Shown here piece after piece: positions 44,914-52,718 of a stretch of DNA of 52,718 nt. The stretch lies in NCBI GenBank assembly GCA_964562985.1, contig CAZLWE010000016.1, positions 1-52,718 on the forward strand, in the 5' to 3' direction. The position numbers were made by a program, and so were the translations under genes. The notes under the pieces are model-generated. The model ran no database searches. It had not been told where the DNA came from and saw only the letters and a list, made by a program, of their open reading frames with translations. The DNA is from SHLQ01 sp964562985. Its GTDB lineage: Bacteria > Actinomycetota > Acidimicrobiia > Acidimicrobiales > SHLQ01. Position 1 is the first letter of the stretch, and every line of letters begins with the position of its first letter.

Positions 44914-46620
44914 ATGGCGAATACTGGCCAATCATCTGGCGCTGCCGATAAGGCACGCTCAGGTGCCGGCGCTGCGAAAGCGAAAGCAAAAGCAGCTGCG
45001 GACCGCGCTTCGGGCCTCGGTGGCAAAGCCACCGGTGCCGGAAGCAGATTCAAGGAGGTGTCCTGGGATCGTCCGGGATACGTCGATGGGAATGCCAACG
45101 GCGACATGCCGTGGAACCCCGGATGGCGCCACCGCGAAAGCGCTTGGCCCTGGCTGGCTCCCCTCGTCGGCCTGATCGCCATCATTCTTTTGGGTTTGTG
45201 GGGGCTTTTCCACGTCCAAGGTGACGTCGAAGCAGCGGCTCCTCAGATCTTGGAGCAGAACGGTATCGACCCGAGCGGCCTGACCTTCGACGCCAGCTTC
45301 CGCGATGTTGAGGTCGGCGGCGAACTGCCTGCTGGTGTGACCGCCGAACAGATCGAACAGATCCTCGAGGACAACAACTTCGAGGAAACCGACGGCGACA
45401 ACGACGAGAATGACGGCGAGGGCGAAGACATTCGCGATGCCTCCGTGGTCGCCGCCGCAGCCGCCCCTCAGGCGTTCGGTGCCATCGACGTTGACGTTGA
45501 CTCCGACGGAGAAACGATCACCCTCACGGGCACCGTTCCCTCCGAAGCACACGAGGCCGAACTGATCGCCGCCGCTGAGTCGACCGGACTCACGGTCGTC
45601 GAAGACATCACCGTCACGGGTCTTGAGCCATCGGCAGATGACGCTGACGCACAGATCGGCCGCTTGGCCGGCGTGATCGGCGGCTTGGGCGTTGGTTCGT
45701 TCGTGCTCGCCGACCTCATGGTCGGCGATGACGGCCCTGTTACCGGCCGCATCGAGGCCCTCGATGGCGCTGGTGCCGAAGACTTCACCGGCCTTGTCGA
45801 CGGCGAAAGCGTGGACGTAAGCGCTCCACCGGAGCTCGGACCGCTCGACGTTGACGTCAATTACGACGGCGATCGCATCGTTCTCGACGGCACGGTGTTC
45901 AACGAAGAAGAGCGAGCCTCACTCGTCAGCGCAGCTTCAGAGGTCGTCGGCGAAGAGAATGTCGTCGACAATCTGACGATCAGTGAAGTCGACGCAGCTG
46001 TCGAGGGAACGACCGGCAAGGTCGACTCACTCGCCGCAGCGATCGGCACCTTCGGCGGCCTCGTATCCGCTGACGGCTCGCTAAGCGACACGGACCTCAC
46101 CGTTAACGGTGTGGCCAACGACGATGCCGCGAAGGCCGCTACCGACGGAGCGATCGAAGCCGCAGCTGGCGCCGATCTGCGACCCGGCGGTGAGGTCACC
46201 GTCCCAGAAGCGCCAGAGATTTCGCTCGACGAGGAAGTAGAACTCCTCCAGGCAGAACTCGATGCGCTGCAAGACGAGATCCGTGAGAACGTCGTGTTCG
46301 CCTCGAACTCAGCCGAGCTCACTCCAGCAGCCCAAGGCACCCTTGACAAGGTCGCTGCGGCCATGGCTCGATTCGGTCGCCCAGTCGTCGAGGTCGGTGG
46401 ACACACCGATTCGGTCGGCCCGGACGACTTCAACGTCGACCTGTCTCAGCGTCGTACCGACTCCGTCGAGGCCTACCTCGTCAGCCAAGGCGTCGACCTC
46501 AACCGACTTCAATCCATTGGCTTCGGCGAAGCGAACCCAGTCGCTGACAACCTCACCGAAGAGGGCCGCCTACAGAACCGCCGAGTCGAGTTCATTGCGA
46601 GGTCGAGCTTCGATGGCTGA
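44914..46620 (+). CDS. Large OmpA-domain protein with BON-like repeats
   Basis: 568 residues from ATG 44914 (AGGAG 7 bases upstream; TTG 44911 is in frame). An Ala/Lys-rich cytosolic N-terminus, one transmembrane helix (about 82-101), repeated BON-like units (IDVDVDSDGETITLTGTV and PLDVDVNYDGDRIVLDGTV), and a C-terminal OmpA domain (VEVGGHTDSVGPDDF, LSQRRTDSV, QNRRVEF). It should bind peptidoglycan outside the membrane. It ends in TGA (46618-46620), showing that UGA is a normal stop here. It lies 78 bases upstream of the coiled-coil gene. Confidence 0.92.
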   Translation: MANTGQSSGAADKARSGAGAAKAKAKAAADRASGLGGKATGAGSRFKEVSWDRPGYVDGNANGDMPWNPGWRHRESAWPWLAPLVGLIAIILLGLWGLFHVQGDVEAAAPQILEQNGIDPSGLTFDASFRDVEVGGELPAGVTAEQIEQILEDNNFEETDGDNDENDGEGEDIRDASVVAAAAAPQAFGAIDVDVDSDGETITLTGTVPSEAHEAELIAAAESTGLTVVEDITVTGLEPSADDADAQIGRLAGVIGGLGVGSFVLADLMVGDDGPVTGRIEALDGAGAEDFTGLVDGESVDVSAPPELGPLDVDVNYDGDRIVLDGTVFNEEERASLVSAASEVVGEENVVDNLTISEVDAAVEGTTGKVDSLAAAIGTFGGLVSADGSLSDTDLTVNGVANDDAAKAATDGAIEAAAGADLRPGGEVTVPEAPEISLDEEVELLQAELDALQDEIRENVVFASNSAELTPAAQGTLDKVAAAMARFGRPVVEVGGHTDSVGPDDFNVDLSQRRTDSVEAYLVSQGVDLNRLQSIGFGEANPVADNLTEEGRLQNRRVEFIARSSFDG

Positions 46621-46698
46621 CCCACACACCCACCGCACCGCTAACCAACCAACTTTCACTTCCATGACCGAACGAATCGACACCAAGGAGCACACGTC

Positions 46699-49342
46699 AT
46701 GATCTTCTCCCTCTGGGAAATCTTCATTCCCCTACTACTCACCTTCCTGCTCGGACTCCTCCTCGGTTGGTTGATCTGGCGCTGGCGTCGTACGTCGGTC
46801 ACAGCCAATCAGTGGAACGAGCTCTCCGCCTCTGGTCGCAAGGCTGAGTCTGAGCTCGCAACCGTTGTTGCGGCTCGCGACGAGGCAATCAACGAGCGTT
46901 CGGCACTCTCGAGCCGAGTGGCATCACTCACCACCGACCACGAGGCAGTTTCCGCCAACTTGGAGTCATCAAACGCTGAGCTTGCAACGCTTCGCGGCGA
47001 CCTCAACACGGCAAACGGCCAGGTCGGCACGCTTCAGGGCGACCTCGCAAAGTCGAACGACGCCGCTGCGAAGGCCCAGGCCGACCTGAAGGCGCAAGCT
47101 GACGCTGCTGCCAAGGCTCAAGCCGACCTGAAGGCGCAGACCGACGCCGCGAAGAAGGCTCAAGCCGAGCTCGATGCCCTTCGCGGACAGGTGAAGGAAA
47201 AGGACGCCAAGATCAACGCCCTTGACTCCGACGTTTCCGGGAAAGACAGTCGCATCAAGGAACTTGCCGCTGGCGCAGCCGCCGCTGCTCTGGTCGCAAC
47301 GCAACTCGACGACAGCAAGGCCCGCTCCGGTGAGCTCGAAGCATCACTTGGTGCCGCTCGTGGCGAACTCGACGGTGCGCAAGGCCGTATCGCCGATCTT
47401 GAGTCACAGCTTGGAGCCGAAAAGGACACCGTTGGCGCACGCGATGCTCGCATCGCCGAACTCGAGGGTGAACTTGGCGGAGCGCTCGCAGCTCAACGAG
47501 ACCTCGACGCCGAAAAGGCCCGTGCCGCTGATCTTGAAGCACAACTGGCAGCAGCCCAAGGCCTCCAAGGTGACCTCGATGCGAAGGACGCAAGGATTGC
47601 GGAGCTCGAAGCAGCTCTCGACGGTCCCGATGAGGATCAGACCTTCGGCGATGAGAACGCCATGCGCATGGCTGCATGGGAGTCCGGAGCTTGGAAGGTC
47701 GGGGAAACCCAGCTCGGTACCCCCGGTGTTGAAGTCGATCACGTCGACGACCTCAAGGTCATCAAGGGTGTCGGACCAAAGCTTGAAGGCGTACTCAACG
47801 GCTTTGGCGTACAGACCTGGGAACAGGTCGCAGCGTTCACCGACGAAGACCAAGCAACCGTCAACGACGCACTCGACTCCTTCCCTGGCCGCATCTACCG
47901 TGACGAATGGGTCCCACAAGCGCAAGCCATCATGGCGAACGGCCACATGCCGCTCACCAAGAAAAAGAAGGCAGACCTCGACTCCGCTAACGCCCGCATC
48001 GAAGAGCTCGAAACCGAGCTCGCCGACGAGTCGGGGGCACAGGAACAGGTCAACGCCATCCGAGGAGACCTCGACGGAGCCAACGCCCGAGCCGCCGACC
48101 TCGAAGCACAACTGGCAGCAACCCAAGGCCTCCAAGGAGACCTCGACGGTGCCAACGCCCGAGCCGCCGACCTCGAAGCACAACTGGCAGCAACCCAAGG
48201 CCTCCNNNNNNNNNNNNNNNNNNNNNNNNNNNNNNNNNNNNNNNNNNNNNNNNNNNNNNNNNNNNNNNNNNNNNNNNNNNNNNNNNNNNNNNNNNNNNNN
48301 NNNNNAAGGGGACTTGGATGCTCGCAACGCACGGATCGCCGAACTCCAAAGCGAGCTTGGCGACGCCCAAGGCCTCCGAGGAGACCTCGACAGAGCGAAC
48401 GCCCGAGTTGCCCAACTCGAAGCAGAGGTTGAGGGCTCCCAGGGCCTCAAGGGTGACCTTGACGGTGCGAAGAGCCGAGTCAGTGAACTCGAAGCGGAGC
48501 TTGCTGCAGCGGGTGCCGCTGGAGCCGAGGTTGGCCAGCTGCGAGTCTCGCTTACCGAGAAGGACCGCCGCATTGAGGCTCTTGAGAACGCCGCCCGCAA
48601 TGCGGCGAGCTCCGATGACCTCGCTGAAGCGAAGAAGACCATCAAGGCACGTGAGGCTCGGATCGCCGAACTTGAGGCGTCGATTCCTCCGGAGACCCGC
48701 TATTACAACGCCTGGAAGGCCGGAGCTTGGCACTCTGGCACGACCAAGCTTGGTACCCCGGGCATCGATCACTCCGATGATCTCAAGGTCATCAGCGGTA
48801 TCGGCCCACAGATGGAAGGGCTACTCAACGGCTTCGGCATCAAGAGCTGGGAACAGCTCGCTGATCTGACGAAGGATGAAGTTGCGACCGTCGATGGTGC
48901 GTTGGAAGAGTTCCCTGGACGCATCGAGCGTGACGAGTGGGTACCGCAGGCCAAGGCGATCATGGAGAACGGCCACAAGCCGGTCAAGCGAGCGCCAAAG
49001 AAGCGTGTCAAGAAGAAGCCAAGCTGGCAGAAGGGCACGACCAAGCTCGGAACGCCGGGTGCTGCCCACAAGGACGACCTCAAGGTCGTCAACGGCATCG
49101 GCCCGAAGATGGAGGGCATCCTCAACAGCTTCGGTATCCAGACTTGGGAGCAGCTGGGTGCGTTCAAGAAGGCTGACGTCGAGAAGGTGACCGAGGCAAT
49201 CAACACCTTCCCGGGACGCATCGAGCGTGACGAATGGGTTTCACAAGCCAAGGATCTGTGCAAGCAGTTCAAGGATGTGAAGAACCGTCCGACCCGCGAG
49301 ACGTACCTGAACAATTCGGGAGATACGGATCCGTTCAGCTAG
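46699..49342 (+). CDS. Membrane-anchored coiled-coil protein with three HhH units, interrupted by a sequencing gap
   Basis: ATG 46699 has AAGGAG ten bases upstream. A transmembrane helix (about 3-29) is followed by a long Ala/Glu/Asp coiled coil. The frame is read before and after a 100-N gap; the frames differ across it because the true gap length is unknown. Three helix-hairpin-helix-like units (about 47737-47955, 48775-48980, 49072-49270) share DDLK-x-I-x-G-I/V-GPK, GFG-x-x-x-WEQ and FPGRI-x-RDEWV. Each follows a KLGTPG-type segment. HhH units usually bind DNA, but here they may bind protein. It probably works with the OmpA-domain proteins upstream. Confidence 0.88.
48062..48205 (+). repeat. 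72-bp tandem repeat next to the assembly gap
   Basis: Two nearly identical 72-base units encode the same 24-residue coiled-coil repeat (containing GANARAADLEAQLAATQGLQ). The gap starts inside the third copy. A related, more diverged version continues after it. The repeat is the probable reason for the gap. Confidence 0.9.
48206..48305. other. Assembly gap (100 N)
   Basis: A round run of 100 N is the usual placeholder for a gap of unknown length. The reading frames on each side are out of phase by the placeholder length only. The gene across it is probably intact. Confidence 0.95.
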
Positions 49343-49380
49343 GCATCGCCTAGTCCCAAACCTTCGGTAACGTCGGGTCT

Positions 49381-50739
49381 ATGCAAATAGGCCCGGCGTT
49401 TCGCCGTTTTGGAGCGCAGCTGGGGCTCATCGCTCTACTCGTATCTGGATGTTCGCTCGACGCAGACGCGACCAACACTCCGACCACCAGCGAGGCGCCT
49501 CCCACAGAAGACGCCGACAACGAACCTAACGCGGGCGAATCCGAGGACAACCTCCCCGAACCCGATGTGGCCCAGCCCCAGGGGGTCGCAAGGCAACCAG
49601 CGGGAGACATCGCCTCATTGGCTGAGCTTTCCGGGCTCATCGCCTACCGAGATGACAGCGGCGCGATAGTCGTCTCCTCCCCCACGGGCGAATCCTTCGT
49701 GACGCTGAACGACCCGGAGATACAAGCCCAACGCGCCCAACCCACCTGGTCGAACGATGGCACTCGAGTCGTGTGGACCTCGCTCGACGCCGACGGACCC
49801 TCCGTGACCATCGCCGATTTCAATGGAGACAACCGGGTAACGATCTCCGCCCCGACCCCTGCCTTCTTCTTCGCCTGGTCGCCCGACGACTCCACCATCG
49901 CCGCCCTGGGACCAAGCCCTCAAGGTGTCGAATTGTTCTTTGTCGATACCTCGGCCGATGAGATCACTCGAGTTGGCTCTGGCCAACCGTTCTTCATCGA
50001 CTGGGCAAGCGATACTTCGCTGACCTCTGCGGTGAACGGCGCCATCCTCGCTGACATCCCGACGGATGCGGTAACCGTCGACGAACGTGAGTTGTCCGCT
50101 CCGCTGGGCGCCTTTCAAGCTCCAGCCAACGTCATTGACGACCTGATACTCGTCGCCATAGAAGGTGGCTTCGACGGGAACGACCTGGCCCTAATCGACG
50201 GGAACGACGCCGTCACGGTCGCCCTCGCCCCCGGACCCATCACCTTCAGCCCGAACCCGGTCGATACCCGCGTCGCCGTTCTCGTCAATGCCGACACCAG
50301 CGAATCCCAAGTCATTGCCTTCCAGGTCGACTCTCCAGCGACGCTTCCCCCGAACCGCGTCTCGATCATTGATTTCGAGACGGGGGAAGTCGAGACCCTC
50401 GACATCGAAGGGGCATTAGCCACGCAATGGAGCCCCAACGGAGCGGTACTCGCTGTGCTCCTCGCCCAAGAAACGGGCCTCGAGTGGCGTTTCGTTATTG
50501 GAGGGGAGATGCTTCCGGGGGACCCGTTCATACCGAGCCAAGAGTTCTTCAACTCCTACGTACCCTTTGCAGACCAATACGAGCGTTCAGCCACCTGGTG
50601 GTCGCCTGACTCGCGTGCGGTGGTGTTCTCCGGTTCGATCGACGGCGAATCTGGCGTGTGGGTCGACCTTGTCGAAGATGGACGTGCAGCGATCAGGATC
50701 GCCGATGGCGACATCGCATTCTGGTCACCCGCTTCGTGA
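49381..50739 (+). CDS. Beta-propeller lipoprotein (TolB/WD40-like)
   Basis: 452 residues. Signal peptide ending LLVSGC (lipobox). An acidic linker precedes repeated propeller blades: AQPTWSNDGTRVVW, FFAWSPDDSTIAALG, ATQWSPNGAVLAVL, ATWWSPDSRAVVFSG. The W-S-P-D/N-G pattern marks TolB/PD40-type blades. It probably binds a protein or ligand outside the membrane. It is translationally coupled to the next gene (GTGA overlap at 50736-50739). Confidence 0.88.
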   Translation: MQIGPAFRRFGAQLGLIALLVSGCSLDADATNTPTTSEAPPTEDADNEPNAGESEDNLPEPDVAQPQGVARQPAGDIASLAELSGLIAYRDDSGAIVVSSPTGESFVTLNDPEIQAQRAQPTWSNDGTRVVWTSLDADGPSVTIADFNGDNRVTISAPTPAFFFAWSPDDSTIAALGPSPQGVELFFVDTSADEITRVGSGQPFFIDWASDTSLTSAVNGAILADIPTDAVTVDERELSAPLGAFQAPANVIDDLILVAIEGGFDGNDLALIDGNDAVTVALAPGPITFSPNPVDTRVAVLVNADTSESQVIAFQVDSPATLPPNRVSIIDFETGEVETLDIEGALATQWSPNGAVLAVLLAQETGLEWRFVIGGEMLPGDPFIPSQEFFNSYVPFADQYERSATWWSPDSRAVVFSGSIDGESGVWVDLVEDGRAAIRIADGDIAFWSPAS

Positions 50740-51191
50740 TCGACCTCGGCGAGACCACATGGCAGGTCGCCACCATCATTCATCTGGCGGCGACCTGGGC
50801 GCTCGTTGGGCTTATCTGGACGATCCAGGTGGCGCACTATCCCAGCTTCGACGCGATCGATCGTGACGAGTACCGCCGGTTTCAGGCTGCACACATGACC
50901 AAGATGGGCAGCCTCGTCGGGCCGCCATGGCTGATCGAGGGCCTTGGGGTGCTAGCGGTCTTTCTGCTCGCGCCAACGACCACCACGCAACTGCTAGCGG
51001 TCGTGGGAGGCCTTCTCGAAGCCGTCGTGATCGCCGTGACACTACGGGCCTCGATCCCCGCGCACGAGAAGCTGAGTAACGGGTTCGACGAAGCGACGAT
51101 GAGTGAACTACTGCGCACCAACTGGTGGCGCACATGGGCATGGACCGCCCGAGGTGTTATCGCTGTAGCACTCGCTGTTCTCGCGCTTTAG
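50736..51191 (+). CDS. Four-helix membrane protein, unknown function
   Basis: 151 residues from GTG 50736, which overlaps the upstream TGA; the longer frame to 50658 lies in the lipoprotein gene and is rejected. Four transmembrane helices are predicted, with conserved-looking HLAATWALVGLIWTIQVAHYP and VGPPWLIEG segments. I recognise it as a conserved hypothetical type without a function. Coupling suggests it works with the propeller lipoprotein. Confidence 0.8.
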   Translation: MIDLGETTWQVATIIHLAATWALVGLIWTIQVAHYPSFDAIDRDEYRRFQAAHMTKMGSLVGPPWLIEGLGVLAVFLLAPTTTTQLLAVVGGLLEAVVIAVTLRASIPAHEKLSNGFDEATMSELLRTNWWRTWAWTARGVIAVALAVLAL

Positions 51192-51372
51192 TCGGCGGAC
51201 TTAGGCCTTAGGGAGATAGGTCAACCTACGGATCAGTCACCGGCCTCAGGACAGATCAATTGAAGCAATCCGGTGTTCGCCCTCGTGTGACTGCACAGCA
51301 AACGGGGCCTGGCCTCTCGCAACAGAAACTTCGTTGATACACCAACAGAAGTTGATCAGATCAGCCTCTTGC

Positions 51373-51402
51373 CCTGACCCCTAATTCGCAATAGGGGTCA
51401 GG
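51373..51402. repeat. REP-like palindrome
   Basis: Arms CCTGACCCCTA (51373-51383) and TAGGGGTCAGG (51392-51402) are perfect, with loop ATTCGCAA. GGGGTCAGG-type palindromes are common dispersed elements in bacteria, often near transposase remnants. No T-tract follows, so a terminator is less likely. Confidence 0.55.
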
Positions 51403-51509
51403 CCCCTAAAGTCAGCGAGTGGTTCAAGGACGCGGGCCCCGACCCTCGTGAGCCCAAGATGGGCGCTTTCTACGCCGCGGTCTTTCAGTTAGTCATGGAC
51501 GAGAACTAA
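51378..51509 (+). pseudogene. Possible gene fragment
   Basis: An open frame without a start codon runs from just after a stop at 51375-51377 and ends at TAA 51507-51509. The last 30 codons (EWFKDAGPDPREPKMGAFYA region) look protein-like, but I do not recognise the family. It may be the end of a gene broken by the hairpin element. Confidence 0.3.
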
Positions 51510-51652
51510 CCCCAGGGCCGACGACGCAGACCGGGCGCACATCGGAGCGTCTGCAATGGTCAAGGAGAACCCGCCAACCACCGAGGTCCAGTTCACCGTG
51601 CCCAGAACCCAGAAAACCTCGGAGAAACGAGATTTCTGCGAGGGCCGAAGGT

Positions 51653-52051
51653 CTAGCCGGTCTCGTGCGATGGACAGGTCGACCTGACCTCACCGACGAA
51701 CGCATCGAGTTGGGCCTGACCGATTTCGATGTCGCCATCTAAGCCGATCTCTTGCATGACCTCAGCTCCGGACAGCCCACCGTCACAAACCGCAGCAGCA
51801 ATTTCTTCCACTAGTGAGAAAGTCCAGTCATCTTCAGTTCCGGAGATATCGATGTACCGCTCGACGAGTCGAGCGAGGTCTTCCTGATTCGGAACGACTA
51901 CCGGTTCACTTGCTTCGACGAGCACTTCTCGCACCACGATCTCGGGATCAGAATTGAATAGCACTAGTGCGATGATGCCGCCGAGAATCGCTGATGTCAC
52001 TGCGACGACAACAAAACCGACGATCACTGTCTGTCTTGAAAATCCGTCCAT
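51653..52051 (-). CDS. Small single-pass membrane protein, unknown function
   Basis: 132 residues. One transmembrane helix (about 8-31) and an acidic extracellular domain with two Cys. No family recognised. A 12-base palindrome CGCTAGCTAGCG (52073-52084) lies about 22 bases upstream of its start and could mark a promoter or operator. Confidence 0.65.
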   Translation of the reverse strand: MDGFSRQTVIVGFVVVAVTSAILGGIIALVLFNSDPEIVVREVLVEASEPVVVPNQEDLARLVERYIDISGTEDDWTFSLVEEIAAAVCDGGLSGAEVMQEIGLDGDIEIGQAQLDAFVGEVRSTCPSHETG

Positions 52052-52108
52052 AGACGTGAGAGTACCGTTCTTCGCTAGCTAGCGGAAAGTGTCATCGCGT
52101 AATGCGAG

Positions 52109-52718
52109 CTACTGGACGGAGGTCACCATGTCTCCGAATCGATCCCCGATCCAGTCGCCATAAAGAAAGCTGGCAGTGGCGCCCTGATCGGACGAGAGTT
52201 CGCCTTCGTCGTCAAGCGGGACAATTCCACTAGCCGTAAGGACATCGAACACACCCGACTCGACTTCTCCCTGGATAAAGATTCCGTAGAGTTGGCCTTG
52301 GGCTTCTTCATTGATTGTGAGGCCTTGTATCGACACTCGACTGAGTCGCGGCGAGCCGGGTTGGTCGTCTTCGGTCTGGTAGCTGGTCCATCGGATGGTC
52401 AGCGTCTCGGGTACGTCACCTTTGAGGACCTTAGTTGGTTCGAGAACAAGCCCAATTTGTTCGAACGCCGCGGTGTCGGGAACTTCGCTAGTGGGCCCGT
52501 AGTAGCGGAACTCTGGTTCGACCGCCACCACGCGGGCTTCGAAGACCATCTGGGCTTCAGCGACCATCCCGGCGAGATCCGAGGGACCGTCCTCGTCTTC
52601 AAGGATGTCAACGATCGGAAGTTGAGTTGAAACATCTGATGATTGTGAGTCATCGAGGCTGCTTGGAATGCCCCCTGATTTTGGTGCCAGATAGTTTTGG
52701 GGTCCTGAACGCCTTCGG
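52109..52718 (-). CDS. Secreted-type protein, N-terminus beyond window
   Basis: The frame stays open to the right edge, so the ATG at 52567 is probably internal. The upstream residues form a Ser/Asp-rich linker before a domain starting AGMVAEAQMVFEARVVAVEP. The domain (strand-rich, with LVLEPTKVLKGDVPETLTIRW) resembles small extracellular beta-domains that begin in the same way in other bacteria. Function unknown. Confidence 0.6.
   Translation of the reverse strand, partial: RRRSGPQNYLAPKSGGIPSSLDDSQSSDVSTQLPIVDILEDEDGPSDLAGMVAEAQMVFEARVVAVEPEFRYYGPTSEVPDTAAFEQIGLVLEPTKVLKGDVPETLTIRWTSYQTEDDQPGSPRLSRVSIQGLTINEEAQGQLYGIFIQGEVESGVFDVLTASGIVPLDDEGELSSDQGATASFLYGDWIGDRFGDMVTSVQ

Larger units (their letters stand above)
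51192..51652. other. 461-base region without an intact gene
   Basis: It holds a REP-like hairpin (51373-51402), a short open frame that looks like a gene fragment (51378-51509) and otherwise no supported gene, RNA or promoter. It ends at the stop of the small membrane protein on the minus strand. Confidence 0.6.

Noticed and set aside
47222..49342. Single frame running across the N gap from 47222
   Set aside because: Before the gap this frame is out of register with the real coiled-coil gene; the placeholder length created the apparent continuity.
1..52718. tRNA, rRNA, CRISPR, prophage or intact IS elements
   Set aside because: None could be recognised by reading both strands; a covariance or HMM search would be needed to exclude small RNAs.

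Overview
The window is high-GC DNA whose gene content suggests an uncultured actinobacterium, probably of the marine Acidimicrobiia type. The grounds are a PAC2-family protein, a DUF2510-RDD membrane protein, many Ser/Thr/Glu-rich lipoproteins with clear lipoboxes, frequent GTG/TTG starts, and a 100-N scaffold gap typical of a draft assembly. The lineage is inferred; no rRNA, tRNA or other phylogenetic marker was seen. No CRISPR array, intact insertion sequence or phage module was seen either.

Layout. 1-26.6 kb is mostly housekeeping and envelope genes: lipoproteins, a TerB/acyl-CoA oxidase fusion, an SDR, a CRTAC1-type FG-GAP protein, an S9 peptidase, RDD and PAC2 proteins, a metallophosphoesterase, an AcuI-like reductase, an M50 protease, a CapA-like lipoprotein, HAD and NYN proteins, a DM13 protein, a DUF3179 lipoprotein, a deleted methyltransferase remnant, a YceI protein, a PadR-ATPase-permease operon, and two tandem PH-like membrane paralogues. 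26.7-37.9 kb is a compact nonribosomal peptide cluster. 38-44 kb holds HupE/UreJ, SRPBCC, Tag, a zincin, an ArsC-family protein, P-II and a Clp-N protein. 43.9-49.3 kb is an envelope block with two OmpA-domain proteins and a membrane-anchored coiled-coil protein with three helix-hairpin-helix units, interrupted by an assembly gap at a tandem repeat. The right end has a beta-propeller lipoprotein, a membrane protein and small secreted proteins.

Main discovery. Two unrelated genes carry one in-frame UGA exactly where the family has its redox Cys. In the ArsC-family gene (41900-42256, minus) UGA replaces the catalytic Cys of the HNPxC motif. In the Tat-exported DUF3179 lipoprotein (20239-21303, plus) UGA replaces the first Cys of the CPLC motif, giving a U-x-x-C arrangement. 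Each UGA is followed at the right distance by a small hairpin with GGUC in the loop, as in bacterial SECIS elements. UGA is an ordinary stop for other genes here. The best reading is that both are selenoproteins, one cytosolic and one exported. The Sec machinery would have to lie elsewhere in the genome.

Second discovery. The cluster combines a stand-alone adenylating ligase, a free carrier protein, a divergent acyl-CoA-dehydrogenase-like flavoprotein (the layout used to make pyrrolyl-S-carrier protein from proline) and a C-A-T-C-A-T-TE synthetase. Its first adenylation domain (Asn-like specificity code) is interrupted by a roughly 330-residue PP-loop ATPase with SGGKDS and four Cys pairs/motifs. 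A chemically modified acyl-dipeptide, perhaps thioamidated or amidated, is the inferred product.
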